A stretch of 64,000 nucleotides of DNA from Isoetes taiwanensis (taxonomy: Eukaryota; Streptophyta; Lycopodiopsida; Isoetales; Isoetaceae). This document shows positions 12,240-23,369 of this stretch, one piece after another; the stretch's first letter is position 1; each line of letters starts with the position of its first letter. The stretch spans positions 6,993,546 to 7,057,545 of the forward strand of contig JAJEKV010000009.1 in the NCBI GenBank assembly GCA_021234155.1, given 5' to 3'. Made by a program: the position numbers and the translations under genes. The notes below the pieces were generated by a model. The model was not told the DNA's origin. It worked only from the letters and a program-made list of their open reading frames with translations, and searched no databases.

Positions 12240-12490
12240 ACTAACATTTCATAATCTCCGGATCTTCTCACGCTCTCCAAACACCGAATTCCATGGTAAA
12301 TTGTAGATCTCCAATATTGACCGGTATTGGTTGTGTAACTCCTTGTGGTGTATTGATATGGCCATTCGCAAGCTTGATGTCATAAGGGCGATGGAGCTCC
12401 CTTATGCCCAATTGTCGCCCGAGATTATCCGTAATAAGATTGGATCGCTACCGCCACCATCGACCGAACATGGTGAACACCTTTTGGCCC
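12240..12490 (-). pseudogene. element 1 aspartic protease
   Basis: The minus strand reads VDGG followed by SNLITDNLGRQLGIREL, then YDIKLANGHINTPQGV and FTMEFGVWRA. This is a retropepsin with D-G-G at the active-site triad position instead of the usual D-T/S-G. The same D-G-G occurs in the related copy near 25,080. It would cleave the Gag-Pol polyprotein. One base appears missing just after the triad. Confidence 0.65.
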
Positions 12491-12699
12491 ACGCGGTGCA
12501 TGCACCGTGGGTGTTGATGTGGCTTAATCGTGATTAACGTGTAATCTGAGGTTTTGTAAAATGTGCTCGTAGGCTTTGGACATAGTTGTAGGATAGTCGA
12601 AGGTCGAGAGGAATTTTGATTTTAGCAAGTTCTTGTTGAAGTTCGTGAGGGATTGCGGTGTAGTTGTGGTGGATCCGTGGGTTGTTGTTGCTCAGCAAT

Positions 12700-14793
12700 A
12701 GATGTCGCTACATTGTTGAGGAGGTCGACTTCAAAGCAAAGAATGTTGAGTGGTGGTGCTGCGGATGTCGTGGCATTCGTGGTCGTGGCTCCCCGTCGGG
12801 TGGTAGCATTGACAGACTTGAGTGCCTTACCTTCCGCACGCTCGATGAGTTGAAGCGCACTTTCGCGAAGTTTAGGTTGAACATGAGGAAGTAGTTGATC
12901 CGCATTGGGTGCAAAATGAACAGATTTGGTTGATGGCTCACCGGTACGTAATCGGCTGCAAAAACTTGGTGCAGGGGGTGCTTATGGCGTGGGGAATGAG
13001 GGAGAACCTCAATCCAGTTGGAGGATTCAAGGCTGGTGTTGATTGCATGGTAAATTTCTTCTTGGAGTTGATCGTCCAATTGTTTTTGAGTTGTTTGCTG
13101 TTGGCGTGGTTGTTGTTGTGGTGGCCGTGGTGGCCGTTTTGATAATCGGCGTGGGCCTTGCCTTCCCTTGGCTTCCCATACTTGAAAAGGTGTAAGACGC
13201 ACTGTCGTGGTTTGATTGGTGCCAGGAATTTGTATTTGAACTTGAGGAAGTTGAGGACAATCTGCAGACTGATGACCCCATTGGTCACAGTTGAAACATT
13301 GGGACTTGCTTGGATCAAAAGTGGAACGAGGAGGTCCACGTTGTGGTTGCTGTTGTTGCTGGGGTTGTTGTTGTTGTCGTGGGCTGCGCTCGTAATCCGC
13401 GGGTTGAGTTTGCGTGGGTACCTTCTGCACTTGGTGAACAAGACGATGTCGATACGGATTTGGTCGTGGATTTGTACATTCTTCAGTGGTGTGGTTCTGC
13501 ATGTTGCAGCGTTTGCAATGGATCATGCTATCCACAGAGTTACACTCATTCGCCGATGTCCCGAAAGGCTTTGGCAAATAGTACACCAAATGTTATTTCT
13601 TGGGGAACCGCCGGTGGAGGCGCCGAGGTCTTGCTGTGGGTGTAGCCGAGGAAATGGGAGTATCGTGGCTTGATCACCGCGTGAGGAAACATGAACAGAG
13701 TGATTGACTAATTCAATGGCTTCTTGTAATGTCTTGGGGCGCAAATACTCAGTCATAAATCGGATGTGAGAGGGTAAGCCTTGAAGAAACCACACTAGAA
13801 TTTGGCTTTGGGTTGGAAATTCCTTCAACTTGTTGACTAAGATCTGCAGCAATGGCCTCGCAAAGTCTCTCGCAAGATTCTCCCGGTTCGCTTGAGTGTG
13901 TTGAGGTCGCTCGCCAGCTTGTTGATCATCCGCAAGGGTGCCGTAATGGGAAAGAAAAGAGGTCTTCATGTGTATCCAATCTTGTTTCCAGTGGCTTTTG
14001 TTTGCCATCAGCCATTCGTGGGGTGCTCCACGCAGGGTCGTCGAAAAGATGTGGAATTTTAGTTTTGGATCGGAGTGACCATTGAGATCTGCAAGTGACT
14101 CAAATTCATCCATGTGAGCCCCGAGCACTCGGGTCTATGTGTTTACCTTTATCATTTCCAAAGAGTGGATATTGGAGTTTTAAAGCATGTGTAGGAGTCG
14201 GGCGCATGAATGGGTGTTTGCATTTGTGGAAAAGAAAAGACAAAGAGGTGTTGGTTGCCGCGACAGGTACCAAACCGGCATAGGTTGTGTGAGATTAGTA
14301 AAAAGAGGTCTTGAAGCGCTTGTAGTGGGAACAAAGGTTGTGACAGCATGAACGGCGTGGTGGGGAACGATTAAAGGGGGGACGGTAGGGGAATTGACAA
14401 AGGTGGAAGCGGTGGTACCAAGTTCCTAAAGAAAGATTACCAATAGAGAAAACATTTTGCGATGTTCCAGAGAAAATTGCGGTGGTTCCGCTGGATCTTG
14501 AGTTGGGGATTCCTGTGGAGTAAATTCAAAGGGTCGTGGTTGCGGCCCGCATGATGTGGCTTAACAGGAACGGAACAATGGCGACCTTCCACGGGGGGAG
14601 GCCGGTCCCGAAAGTTGTCGTGGTGTAGGTGGAACAGATTGGCGCCTCGCACACCGAGAAGAGACAATCGAACCGAGAGTGTATGTGGACATATTCGCGG
14701 AGGAGGCGTCAGCATATTCATGGCGGCGGCGCCTTGACTCCATCCGGTGTTGAATATCGCGGGGAGTAAAGAAGGGATTGAACATGGTATCAA
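12700..14793 (-). pseudogene. element 1 gag with two zinc knuckles (frameshifted)
   Basis: The frame starts near 14,784 (MFNPFFTPRDIQHRM). A retrotransposon Gag core lies at 13,523-14,128 (HMDEFESLADLNGHSDP, TLRGAPHEWLM, FLQGLPSHIRFMTEYLRP). Two CCHC knuckles follow at 13,000-13,560, CKRCNMQNHTTEEC and CFNCDQWGHQSADC, separated by a Gln/Pro-rich linker. The longest uninterrupted piece is 293 codons (12,708-13,589). Gag would form the particle and bind element RNA. A homologous fragment lies at 48,390-48,830. Confidence 0.85.
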
Positions 14794-14805
14794 TACGGCT
14801 TTCAG

Positions 14806-14828
14806 AAGTGAGCCCGCAACAGCGCCGG
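14806..14828 (-). promoter_or_regulatory. primer binding site of element 1 (degenerate)
   Basis: Immediately internal to the 5' LTR the minus strand reads CCGGCGCTGTTGCGGGCTCA. It resembles TGGCGCCGTTGCCGGGGA, the complement of the plant tRNA-Asp 3' end, with several mismatches. The position is correct. The tRNA assignment is tentative because nearby bases may be miscalled. Confidence 0.45.
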
Positions 14829-15428
14829 TGTTTGGGGTCCGGGCTCGGGATCGCCGAGGGATCTCCGCGGAGATCCTTGAAGTCCGGCGCAGGTAAATCC
14901 CGAGACACTCTTGTCACGGGATTTTTGCTAACAGAGGAAAGAACAAGAAAAACTCGATAAAACAAAGAATTGCAATACACAATGAAACACACAAGACACT
15001 TGTGGAGAACACGGCAATCCATTGATCAAAACAAGTGTACAATGAAGGCTCAAAAGAGCGCACAACAGGCGACCCGCATGTCTGCTCTGTAGTGACACAA
15101 AAGAACACTCTGAACCCCTCCCGAAGGAGCAAAAATGCTACAATATATAGGAACACGGAGTGGCCTACGGGCCTGAATCTGATCCTCATCATGACAACGC
15201 GTGCTCCACTACTTGGGCACTCGAACAGGAATCTGAGCTGTCCGCGACCGTGCTAACAGACAAGTAGTGGCCCGCCGTGGGTCCTACCTTTGGGTCTTCT
15301 GCTTCTTGGAGGAGCTTTGACCCGCCGTGGCGCCTTGTGGATCCCTCTTCTTGGACACCGTGGCCAGTGGGGCCTCGCCCTCATGCAGCAAGTATAGACC
15401 TGTGTGTCTGCCAGGCACAGGGCTAACA
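14829..15428 (-). repeat. 5' LTR of element 1
   Basis: 600 bp, TGTTTGGGGTCC...GGGCTAACA on the plus strand, matching the LTR at 4,443-5,047. Visible differences cluster at CAG/CTG positions: GCCTGAGGG versus GCCGAGGG, CTCAGATAAAACAGC versus CTCGATAAAACAAAG, and CCTGAGAC versus CCCGAGAC. Long stretches between them are identical, which suggests a young insertion. Confidence 0.95.
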
Positions 15429-15433
15429 ACAAA
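15429..15433. repeat. target site duplication ACAAA (right)
   Basis: Perfect match to 4,438-4,442 on the other side of element 1. Confidence 0.9.
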
Positions 15434-16490
15434 CCCGTTAAAGATATTTTACTGGTATCGGAGGTAATAGAAAGGGAAAAGGCACTTTTTATAAGCAAAA
15501 GGCAATGACTACCTTTTAATAAAGGCATGCGACATCTATTACATATAAGTGGATAACAACAGTTAGAAGAGGAAGCAACAAGTTGAGCATTGGCTTTATA
15601 AAGAAGGAACAACTAGTTTGAGGGTTGTGGGTTTGTGTGTGTGTTGGGGGTGGTAACGACTTCAATAACTCCAAGGTTTTGTCCAATTTTTGACCAAAAG
15701 CGACCAATTCTTAGTAATTCTGTCATATCGGCTGTCTCTTGATCCTATTCCTATTTTATTACCTTGAGAGCCATTCCTTTGTCTTTGCAGATTACTTTGG
15801 AGATCTAGTTAGTTGGATTACTGATAGATCTTGAGTTCTCATCTCTCAAGACTAAGCCATGACTTTGCGTGTTTGGTAGAGTTATGCTCTAGTGTTTAAT
15901 TTGAGTTTCTCTATTCCTTTCATATTCCGAAATTCAGTCTTTCTCGGAGATTCTCTTGCTCAGGATAGCCCGGTTGGATGGTGAGCTTTACCCTTAAGGG
16001 GTGGATTTGTGCTTATTTCTTTTATTTCCTGATGATTGTTTTGTAGATACAGCCTGGAGTATACATCTTCATATCAAGAACCTTCATTCGTGATGCATTT
16101 TATACGTGTATTGTTATTACGTGATGTTGTCTTGATGATGGATTTGACAATAATGAGTACTTCAAGATTTATATCCTGAAGCCCCCAGAAACCCTAAAGC
16201 GCTCACGGTCCTGGTCGCACGTTTCTGATCATATCTGGAGGTCCAGAGCTCTGTTTCAGCTGAAATTTGTTGCGTTGGAAAGCCCTTTCAGAGACCTTTC
16301 AGTAGGTATATGATTTGCATGTGGTTGAGTCATATTTCCAAAGGAAAATTGTAGATTTCCGGGCTGCCAATAAAACGCTCTGGAAACCCTGAAGCGCTCG
16401 TGGTGCTGGCCACACGTTTCTGATCATATCTGGAGCTTGGGGAGCTTTGGTTTCAGAATCAGGGAAAGACTTGCAGTAGTGAGACTCTAA
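15434..16490 (+). other. probable LINE 5' region with repeated 73-bp motif
   Basis: No coding frame is recognised. Two imperfect direct repeats, 16,188-16,260 and 16,382-16,456, share AAACCCT(A/G)AAGCGCTC and the longer CACGTTTCTGATCATATCTGG. They lie directly upstream of the LINE ORF1 and may be promoter-like 5' UTR repeats. If so, element 1 inserted into this LINE's 5' region, with the rest at about 4,301-4,437 (inference). Confidence 0.45.
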
Positions 16491-17794
16491 ATGACCCAGG
16501 ACGTGACTCTCAGGCAGCAGACAATGGAAGGAAAGCTGCATGCGCTAAAGAAGCGAGCACGGAACGGTGAGGGCTCCTCTCCCTCAGAGCATGTCACGCA
16601 GTCCGAGAATATACGAGCCTTGGAGGCAAAGTTGACAGCAGTACAGGATAGGTTGGCAAGTATGGAGGCACAAAGAGACAGCCAGCCAACAATAGTCATC
16701 CTCAAGAAACAGTTGGTGAAGGAGAGAGAACCGGGATTTCCACATTAGAAGAGCAGGTGCGGCCACTGAATGACCGCTTTGGGCTGGCCGACTTCGAGCG
16801 CAGTCAAGCACGGGGTATTGTCGCTCAGTTAAGAAGTGAATTCATGGCAACATCTCAAACACTGAATGAGGTTACCCAGCGGATTGATAGGATCCATCAG
16901 CAGGTGACAGATGAGATATCACAACTGCAGAGAGAGCTCAGGCAAGCAGTGGAACAGATTACACAGTTGGCTACTGCAAGCGCTCGTCTTGCGGACCATA
17001 AAGCTAGAATGCATCAGATGCAAGCGAGGTTGGACACCCTAGAAAAGAGACAACTGAAGGACGACGGAAGTAAAAGACGTGCTCTCGCCCTAGAGAAGAG
17101 GATGGCCGAAGTTTCACCGAGATGTATGATCTCCGCTTCGGAGATGAAACGAGCAGTGCATTGCCCGAGGCAAAGCATCAACAAGGCGCCCAATGCCCGA
17201 GGCGAGGTGGCCCAAGGAATCATGCAGGTCCTTCGCGAGGAGCAGGATCGCCAATCCCGTCGGCTGAACCTCATTGTCCAGGGCTTGTCTGAAGAGCATG
17301 GGGAGGATCTGCCGGCTAAGCTTAATGCCATGGTGCTAGACGCACTACAACCGCAAAGATTTGGGGGTGAGAATCCCACCCAGTCGGGGGCCAAACATGA
17401 GACCCCTCGACCGGGTCAAATTCACGATGTTGGACCGTGCATCGAAGACTCTATTGCCGCAACGCTAGCCAGCTTGAATGGGACATCAATATACTTGGAC
17501 ATAGATCTTACTCTAGTGCAACAAAAGGAGAGACGAGAGGAGTTCACAAAAATCAGACAAGTCAGACAGGCAGGGGGATCGGCAGGCTTGGTTAATGGCA
17601 AGATGAAGGTGTTTGTACCTCTACGCCAACAAGAAATGGCGAGGCAAAATGGGCGATGGGGCCGTGTACATCTAGACCTTTCACCTCGAGGCGGCAAACC
17701 GGATGCAACGGCCGGGACCCGGTGCTGGGCACCGCCGAACGCCCCCTCGCAACCTCGGGGAGTCGGTGCGGGACAACCGCCACAGCAAAGATAG
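16491..17794 (+). CDS. LINE ORF1 protein, coiled coil plus RRM-like domain
   Basis: The main frame is 16,757-17,794 (345 codons). An upstream frame, 16,491-16,748 (MTQDVTLRQQTMEGKL...), continues the same heptad pattern in another register, so a single frameshift near 16,735 probably splits one protein of about 430 residues. Residues 20-130 of the main frame form a long coiled coil (RIDRIHQQVTDEISQLQREL). An L1-ORF1p-like RRM region follows (RRLNLIVQGLSEEHGEDL), then a C-terminal domain (YLDIDLTLVQQKERREEF, NGKMKVFVPLR). Known L1-type ORF1 proteins trimerise and chaperone the element RNA. The tail after residue 300 is Arg/Pro/Gln-rich. Confidence 0.72.
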
Positions 17795-20700
17795 GGACAA
17801 AGGTGTCCGACTTGTCTCATGGAACTGTAGGGGATTCCCCTGGAAGAAGGGCAGCAGCCTTGTTGGGATCGCTACAGGTATGTACATCATCTTCTTGCAA
17901 GAGCATTGGGAATATCGTGGGCATCAGCTGCCGGACATCCCGGATACCAGTGCTTCTCGCTCGCTAATGCGCGCCATGGCAAGCGAGGATATGGAGGGGT
18001 GGCATGCTACTTCAAAGATGCTATAACAGCCTACGCCTCGCCCACAAGGTCGACCGGACTTAACCGCTACATGTGGGTGAGAGTCTTTGGAGCCTCAAAG
18101 ATCGCCCATTGTTTATTGCATGTCGTTATATACCCCATGCAAACCTCTAAGTTCTACCAGTCCGAGGGCGTACACGGATGTACAAATGCCTTATAGAGAT
18201 CTCAGATGATGACATAGAGCAATATTACCCGGCAAGGGCATGTGCTCTTGTTAGAGATTTCAATGCCCGCGACCGCGACAGTACCGCAGTCGGTTACCCT
18301 CCGTGGAGAGGCCGATTCTGACCCACTCTGGCTTGAAACATCTGCACCCCAACGTGCCAGACAGTCTCAAGATACAGTCACCAACGCCTTTGGAAGGGAG
18401 TTGGTTCAACTCTGTCAGTCTTTGACATGGTAGTATGCAATGGTATGATCGGATGGCCACAATCGTGGGGTTTTACTTGCAAGAGCGATAGACATGATGG
18501 TGGAGCTAAGCGTGGTAGACTATCTCCTTGCTCTAGTGGTAGGACTTGCCATGATCACGAGCTCTCAATTGGCACCACCAACAGGGAGATGAGGAGGCTT
18601 TGTCGGACCACTATCCACTTTATGTCACTTTGGATTGGGAGCACTCAAGAGCTTAATCACGTAGTAGAAAACCATCAGGGGTTGAGATACACCCCCGAAT
18701 GCCGAAAGCAAGCAGAATATGAGTCTGTGTTGGAACGTGAACTGCAAGGGATTGATGCCCTTTGCACGTTACATGATAGGTGGAAGTGGCTTGTAAACGC
18801 CTTTACTCACACAGCGGCTAGTGCATGCTTTGGTGTGAGGGATCGCCGCTGAATGGACACCGCGCTGATTCCCTCGTAATCCCCTGGTTTGACGCTGAGT
18901 GCAAGGCTCTAAAGACCCAACTGCGCCTCGTCTCAGATCCATAGCTGCGGCAGTAGGCCATTCAGGACTATAAAGCATTCTTGAAATCCAAAAAGCATGC
19001 GTACATTGCAGACCATCGCCAGCCGCATGTTTGATTTGTTGATGACCGGAGCCGAAAGCCTTCTCGGGCGTAGGGTGTTGTACAAGAGGCATCAACCACC
19101 CGCAATATTACCATAGACCGGTGGATGCATCGCTTGGAGGAGCTGTATGATCCCCCGGTGAGCCGGGCGGGGTTCCGTGATCGTAGGAGAAATGTTGTAC
19201 TCATGGAGGAAGACATCCAACAGGCCTTAGACACCGGCTAATGGTAAAAGGAGGACTTGCGGGGACTTCAAGCCGAAGTTATTGAAAGGGGGTGGGCCGG
19301 CTTTGCTAGGGCCTCCGACAAATGTATCATTAACTAGGCCATAAGGGAGGGCCTCCCGGGGGAGTGGATGCTTAGCAAGGTCACCCCAATTCATAAGACA
19401 GGTAATAGGGATGATTCGGCGAACTACCGCATGATCATGGTGAGCCCATTACTCACAAAGCTTTTAGCAGGTGTGGTGGAGAAGAAGTTAACTCAGTGGG
19501 CTGAGGAAGCTGGAGTGCGTGCAGTTGGCCAGGCGGGGTTTCGTCCTGCCCACTCCACAATCGACCATATATTCACTCTCAGAATCCTTATGGAAGCTAC
19601 TCGCAATGCGGCATGACCTCATCTCTTCTTCTTTGCTTTCAGAGATTTCAAGGCGGCATATGATACGGTCCCTCGGGACTGTTGTAGGCAAAATCTATGA
19701 GATTTGATGCCCCATAGGACTTACAAAATGTCATATGTAGACTCTATGATGGGATATATGCTGCATTGCCTGCATCAGATCAGCGAGTTGCTAGCACCAT
19801 AAGGGTTAAATAGGGATGTCTGTTATTTCCAACGCTCTTTGGTCTCTACATTGACAAGTTGGAGACCTGGATGCAAGAACATGGGGGCGGTGGCCCGCAG
19901 CTATCAGAGGTATACAGTATAAGGCAATTGCTCTATGCAGACGATGTAGACTCTATCCCATACAGCCCGGAGTATGCAGCAGCATTTGGACGCTCTTAAT
20001 GGGTTCGTGTGGACAACAGAATGAACGCGAACCCGCAGAGAAAACTAAGCTCCCCGGCAAGTCCTCTTCGCAAAGATGATATCCCAGATCTCTATTACAG
20101 AGGACAGAAGGTGGATGTTGTAAGGACCTTCAAGTATCTGGGAATCGACTTTTGCGCTAGCATGTTATGGGATGACTGTGTGGAAAGACGGGTCGGTAGC
20201 GGGATGGAAAGCCCCAGATGCTATCTGAGAATAGCCGCTCTGAGAATAGACCTATGTGGATCGGGCACGTAGAGAGCACTGCTCGTTGAGCACTTCGTTG
20301 AACCAAAGTATTGTTGTATGGGATAGAGGTCCAGGGTCCAACAATTAGCAAGAACACCAGGATAAGCTCTTCTTAACATACGACCCTAGGTATCAAAGAT
20401 ACGGTGCCTTATCGAGATTTTGCTATATGAGACGGGTTCGCCCCTCGCAACATTCCGCTATGGCATGCAGACATCTTGCATATTTCCACAAGGTCACCAA
20501 AGATGGATGCACAACGTCTTCCCCGAGGGCTTTGTTATTGGCACGGGAGCCATAACGATCAAGAGGGTATGGCAGAGGAACCGCCGGGGGGTGGTTCGCA
20601 ACGTGGTCTATAGACTACCGACAGATTGTAGCTATGCATGATGCCCAGGGACAGGCTGCACACCTGAATGAGCGCTTTGCCACCATTCTGTGGGATGCAG

Positions 20701-21110
20701 CCACTCGTGCAAAGCCTAAAATAGAGCACTACCACACACAAGTTAATTCAACACTGGAACGTGGCCCACACTAGTACTTGAAAGCGCATGTATCTATGAA
20801 GAAACGGAGAGCTATTGCCTCCGTGAGGACGGGGTCCCATCATCTCAGAATTGAAACATGTAGTTGGACTACAGATGGAGGGCAGAGAATCCCCCGACAT
20901 GAGAGAATATGCCAGTGTTGCCAGGATGAGCACCATGCTCTGCAAGAGTGTCCGGCATATACGCATATCCGAGCAACACATGCTGATCTTAGATGCTCTG
21001 CGGCACCGCTGCATCAATTGCTGGCATCGCCAATGGTTGCACGTCTCGCATCCTACATTTTGCAAGTCTCTACAGTCAGAGAATCCCTTACAGGACAAGG
21101 GATCTGAGAG
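17700..21110 (+). pseudogene. LINE ORF2: endonuclease and reverse transcriptase (decayed)
   Basis: In order: endonuclease motifs VRLVSWNCRGFPWKKG and IIFLQEHWE near 17,800-17,930, YGGVACYFKD near 18,000, and a DFNARDRD block near 18,260. RT blocks follow: VTPIHKTGNRDDSANYRMI, VGQAGFRPAHSTIDHIF near 19,380-19,580, FRDFKAAYDTVPRD near 19,640, and QLLYADDV near 19,930. A C-terminal Cys/His motif near 20,840-20,960 reads RIETCSW, then CQCCQDEHHALQECPAY. ORF2 overlaps the end of ORF1 in another frame. Many stops and shifts are present; it would not make a working enzyme. Confidence 0.82.
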
Positions 21111-21290
21111 CCTACTACCGGGGTTTTTCCTCCCATGTGGGGGTTTTGTCATCCCAGTAGTAGGGACACATTGTATAGTAGCATTTGTCTTTTTGATGTG
21201 GTTTTATCTGCTTTGTGTACTGCATGTACTGTCTCATAGGTCAAGTTTGGCCTCCGCGGATGTTAAAATATACTTCCTTCCTTCCTTCCT

Positions 21291-21537
21291 TCGTGAGTGG
21301 TATATTATTTATTTGTATTGTTGCCAGGTGTTAACATGTATGTATGCTTCCGCTATATAGGATTCCCATAGAAGGCATATGACGGATGACATCTCTGTGT
21401 CCTTCACCTGGATACTTGCCCATCACAAGTAGTCCGAGTCAGACAGAGGGCCTTTCCGTGGTGATGGAGTCGCCATGGAAGGGGAATTTTCCATATTTAT
21501 ACGATGGAAGCATTGTATAGATTCAGGGAGCATCACA
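21291..21537 (+). mobile_element. old diverged LTR fragment, right end
   Basis: Aligns by eye with 50,225-50,468, the 3' end of the chromovirus LTR. Shared text includes CTCTGTGTCCTTCAC, GAGGGCC, GGAGTCGCCATGGAAGGGG versus GAGTTGGTTGCCATGGGAGGGG, and the terminal TTCAGGGAGCATCACA versus TTCAGGGAGCGTCACA. With 3,676-4,300 it reconstitutes most of one old LTR, minus about 60 bp at the junction. Confidence 0.85.
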
Positions 21538-21546
21538 ATTGTCAAC

Positions 21547-23345
21547 TTATTGGAACAAATGTGCGTGCTTAGTTAAACAATTAACAACCGTCCAAATGAT
21601 AATATTCTTGCGAGAACTTGCGAGAAGACCAACAATGAAATCCATAGTGATATGCTTCCACTTCGCTTCCGGAATAGGTAAGGATAAAGGAACACCATGA
21701 GGTTTCTTGTTCACTTTCTTTATCCGTTGCCAAGTGAACAATAACGAATATGAACCAAGATATCTCTCCGCAATCCCGGCCAAACAAAGTATGGTTCAAG
21801 CTTTCCTAAAGTCACCCCCATGCCACGATGACCCCAAGTACGTGCATCATTAAGAATAAGTGATCTAAAGTCATAAACAATGCATAGCTTTGGACCTTTA
21901 TATAAGAACCCATTAACGATCTTATATCCATATGCAACCACTTTGAGCCAATAACCATATTCTTATAATCTTGTTCAGTGGCATACAACGGCTTCATTTC
22001 CTCTAAATGGTTAGATTGTGCTATAGGATGAGAACAAATTATATAACGTCGACTTAAAGCATCTGCCACAACATTCTTTTTACCGGGACGTCATATTGCT
22101 GCATAAAAGCAACCAATTTCAATTGCCTTTCCAATAAAGTTTTATGTGAGACAATATGCCTAATGCTTTGGTGGTCAGTCAAAATATGAATCGTTGACTC
22201 TAAAAGATAGTGTCGCCATACTTGCAAAGCATGAATCACAAATTCTTTATCATAAACACTATATCTACTTTCCATGTTAGAAAACTTATGACTTTCATAA
22301 GCAATAAGATGATCATCCTGCATCAAAACTGCGCTCAAAGCCATACGACTTGCATCAACACGTAACAAGAAAGGTAGACCAAACTTTGGCAAACGCAGAA
22401 CATGAGGATTAACCATGGCATTCTTTAAAACTTGGAAAGTGAATTGATGATTATGATTCCATTGAAAATGAACATCTTTGCGTAGCAATAAATATAGATC
22501 TGAAGCTAAACGAGCAAAATTTTGTACAAGCTTCCTATAGTAGCTGCATAAGCCAAAAGGGAACATACAGCAACCGAAGTAGATATTGGCCAATCCACAA
22601 TTGCTTGTACCTTATTGGGATCCACTTTAAGACCCTCAGCACAAGCAATATGTCCCAAATATTCAATTTTCGATTGGAAAATGACACCTTTCTTAGGATT
22701 GAAAATAATAGACTCCTCCCTTAAGCAACGAAAAATCTCTCGCGAATGCAAGTAATGGTCTTTCTCAGGCTTACTAAAAACTAATATGTCATCAAAGAAA
22801 ATGACAACATAAACATCACGCACATAACATTCGCCCCACTAGCCTCGCAAAAGAAGCTGGCACATTTGTAAGTCCAAATGGCATGACCAAAAACTCATAA
22901 TGTCCAAAGGTTGTCCGAAACACAGTCTTATGAGCATCTTCAGGCGCAACCTTAAGTTGTCAATACCCCGACTTAAGATCAAGATGGCTAAAAATTGTGG
23001 CACCTTGGAGTTGATCAAACAAATCATCTGCCTTTGGTATAGGGAACCTATTTTTGATGGTTATCTTATTCAAAACGCGATAAACTATACACATGCGCCA
23101 TGAGTTACCTTTTCCCTTAACCAACAGGAAAGGAGCACCAAACGGTGAAGAACTATGGTGGAACAATCCAGCTTGAAGTAACTCATCAAGCTGGCGCCTA
23201 ATCTCAACTTCTTGACCGTGCATTCTCTGATAAGGAGCTTAATTTAGGAGATTATTTTACAGGATGAAGATCAATCATGTGGTCCTCTAGATGTTGGCGT
23301 GGCAAATTTTGTGGAATGTCATTTGCAAAGACATCATCATAAAGT
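21547..23345 (-). pseudogene. Ty3 pol, second family: RT, RNase H, start of integrase
   Basis: Minus strand, in order: pre-RT linker YDDVFANDIPQNLP; RT blocks [53 protein letters not shown]; catalytic box [35 protein letters not shown]; RNase H with RVDASRMALSAVLMQDD and LTDHQSIRHIVSHKTLL. The integrase zinc-binding block follows (TWGHRGMGV and YFVWPGLRRDI), then the start of the core (KHITMDFIVGL). Integrase is cut before its last catalytic residues. Several frameshifts are present. Confidence 0.85.
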
Positions 23346-23369
23346 TGCAAAAAAAGAAAAAGAAAAAAA

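Larger units (their letters stand above)
4443..15428 (-). mobile_element. complete 11-kb Ty3/gypsy LTR retrotransposon (element 1)
   Basis: Two LTRs of about 600 bp in the same orientation, TG...CA ends, a perfect ACAAA target duplication, a polypurine tract and a degenerate primer binding site bound a minus-strand element of about 10,986 bp. The order along the minus strand is gag with two zinc knuckles, aspartic protease, RT, RNase H, integrase, then about 4 kb of further sequence with a coiled-coil accessory frame before the 3' LTR. A long region after integrase recalls Tat/Athila-type elements (inference). The frames are broken in many places, often at CAG/CTG sites. Related gag and pol pieces lie at 48,390-48,830 and 23,370-25,320. 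Confidence 0.93.
16491..21290 (+). mobile_element. LINE (non-LTR retrotransposon), two ORFs
   Basis: A coiled-coil/RNA-binding ORF1 is followed by an ORF2 with AP-endonuclease, RT and a C-terminal Cys/His motif, all on the plus strand. The 3' end lies near a (TTCC)n run at about 21,275-21,293, after which the old LTR sequence resumes. ORF2 is heavily broken. The 42,190-42,850 fragment carries the same C-terminal motif and belongs to a related family. Confidence 0.85.

Noticed and set aside
12938-13441. Gln/Asn-rich 167-codon frame on the minus strand as a prion-like protein
   Set aside because: It is an alternate frame of the gag Gln/Pro linker; the zinc-knuckle frame explains the sequence.
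15434-16170. Continuation of the old chromovirus LTR
   Set aside because: A short resemblance (CTTAAGGGGTGGATT versus CTTAAAGGGATGGATT) is out of order relative to the LTR and too short to support.
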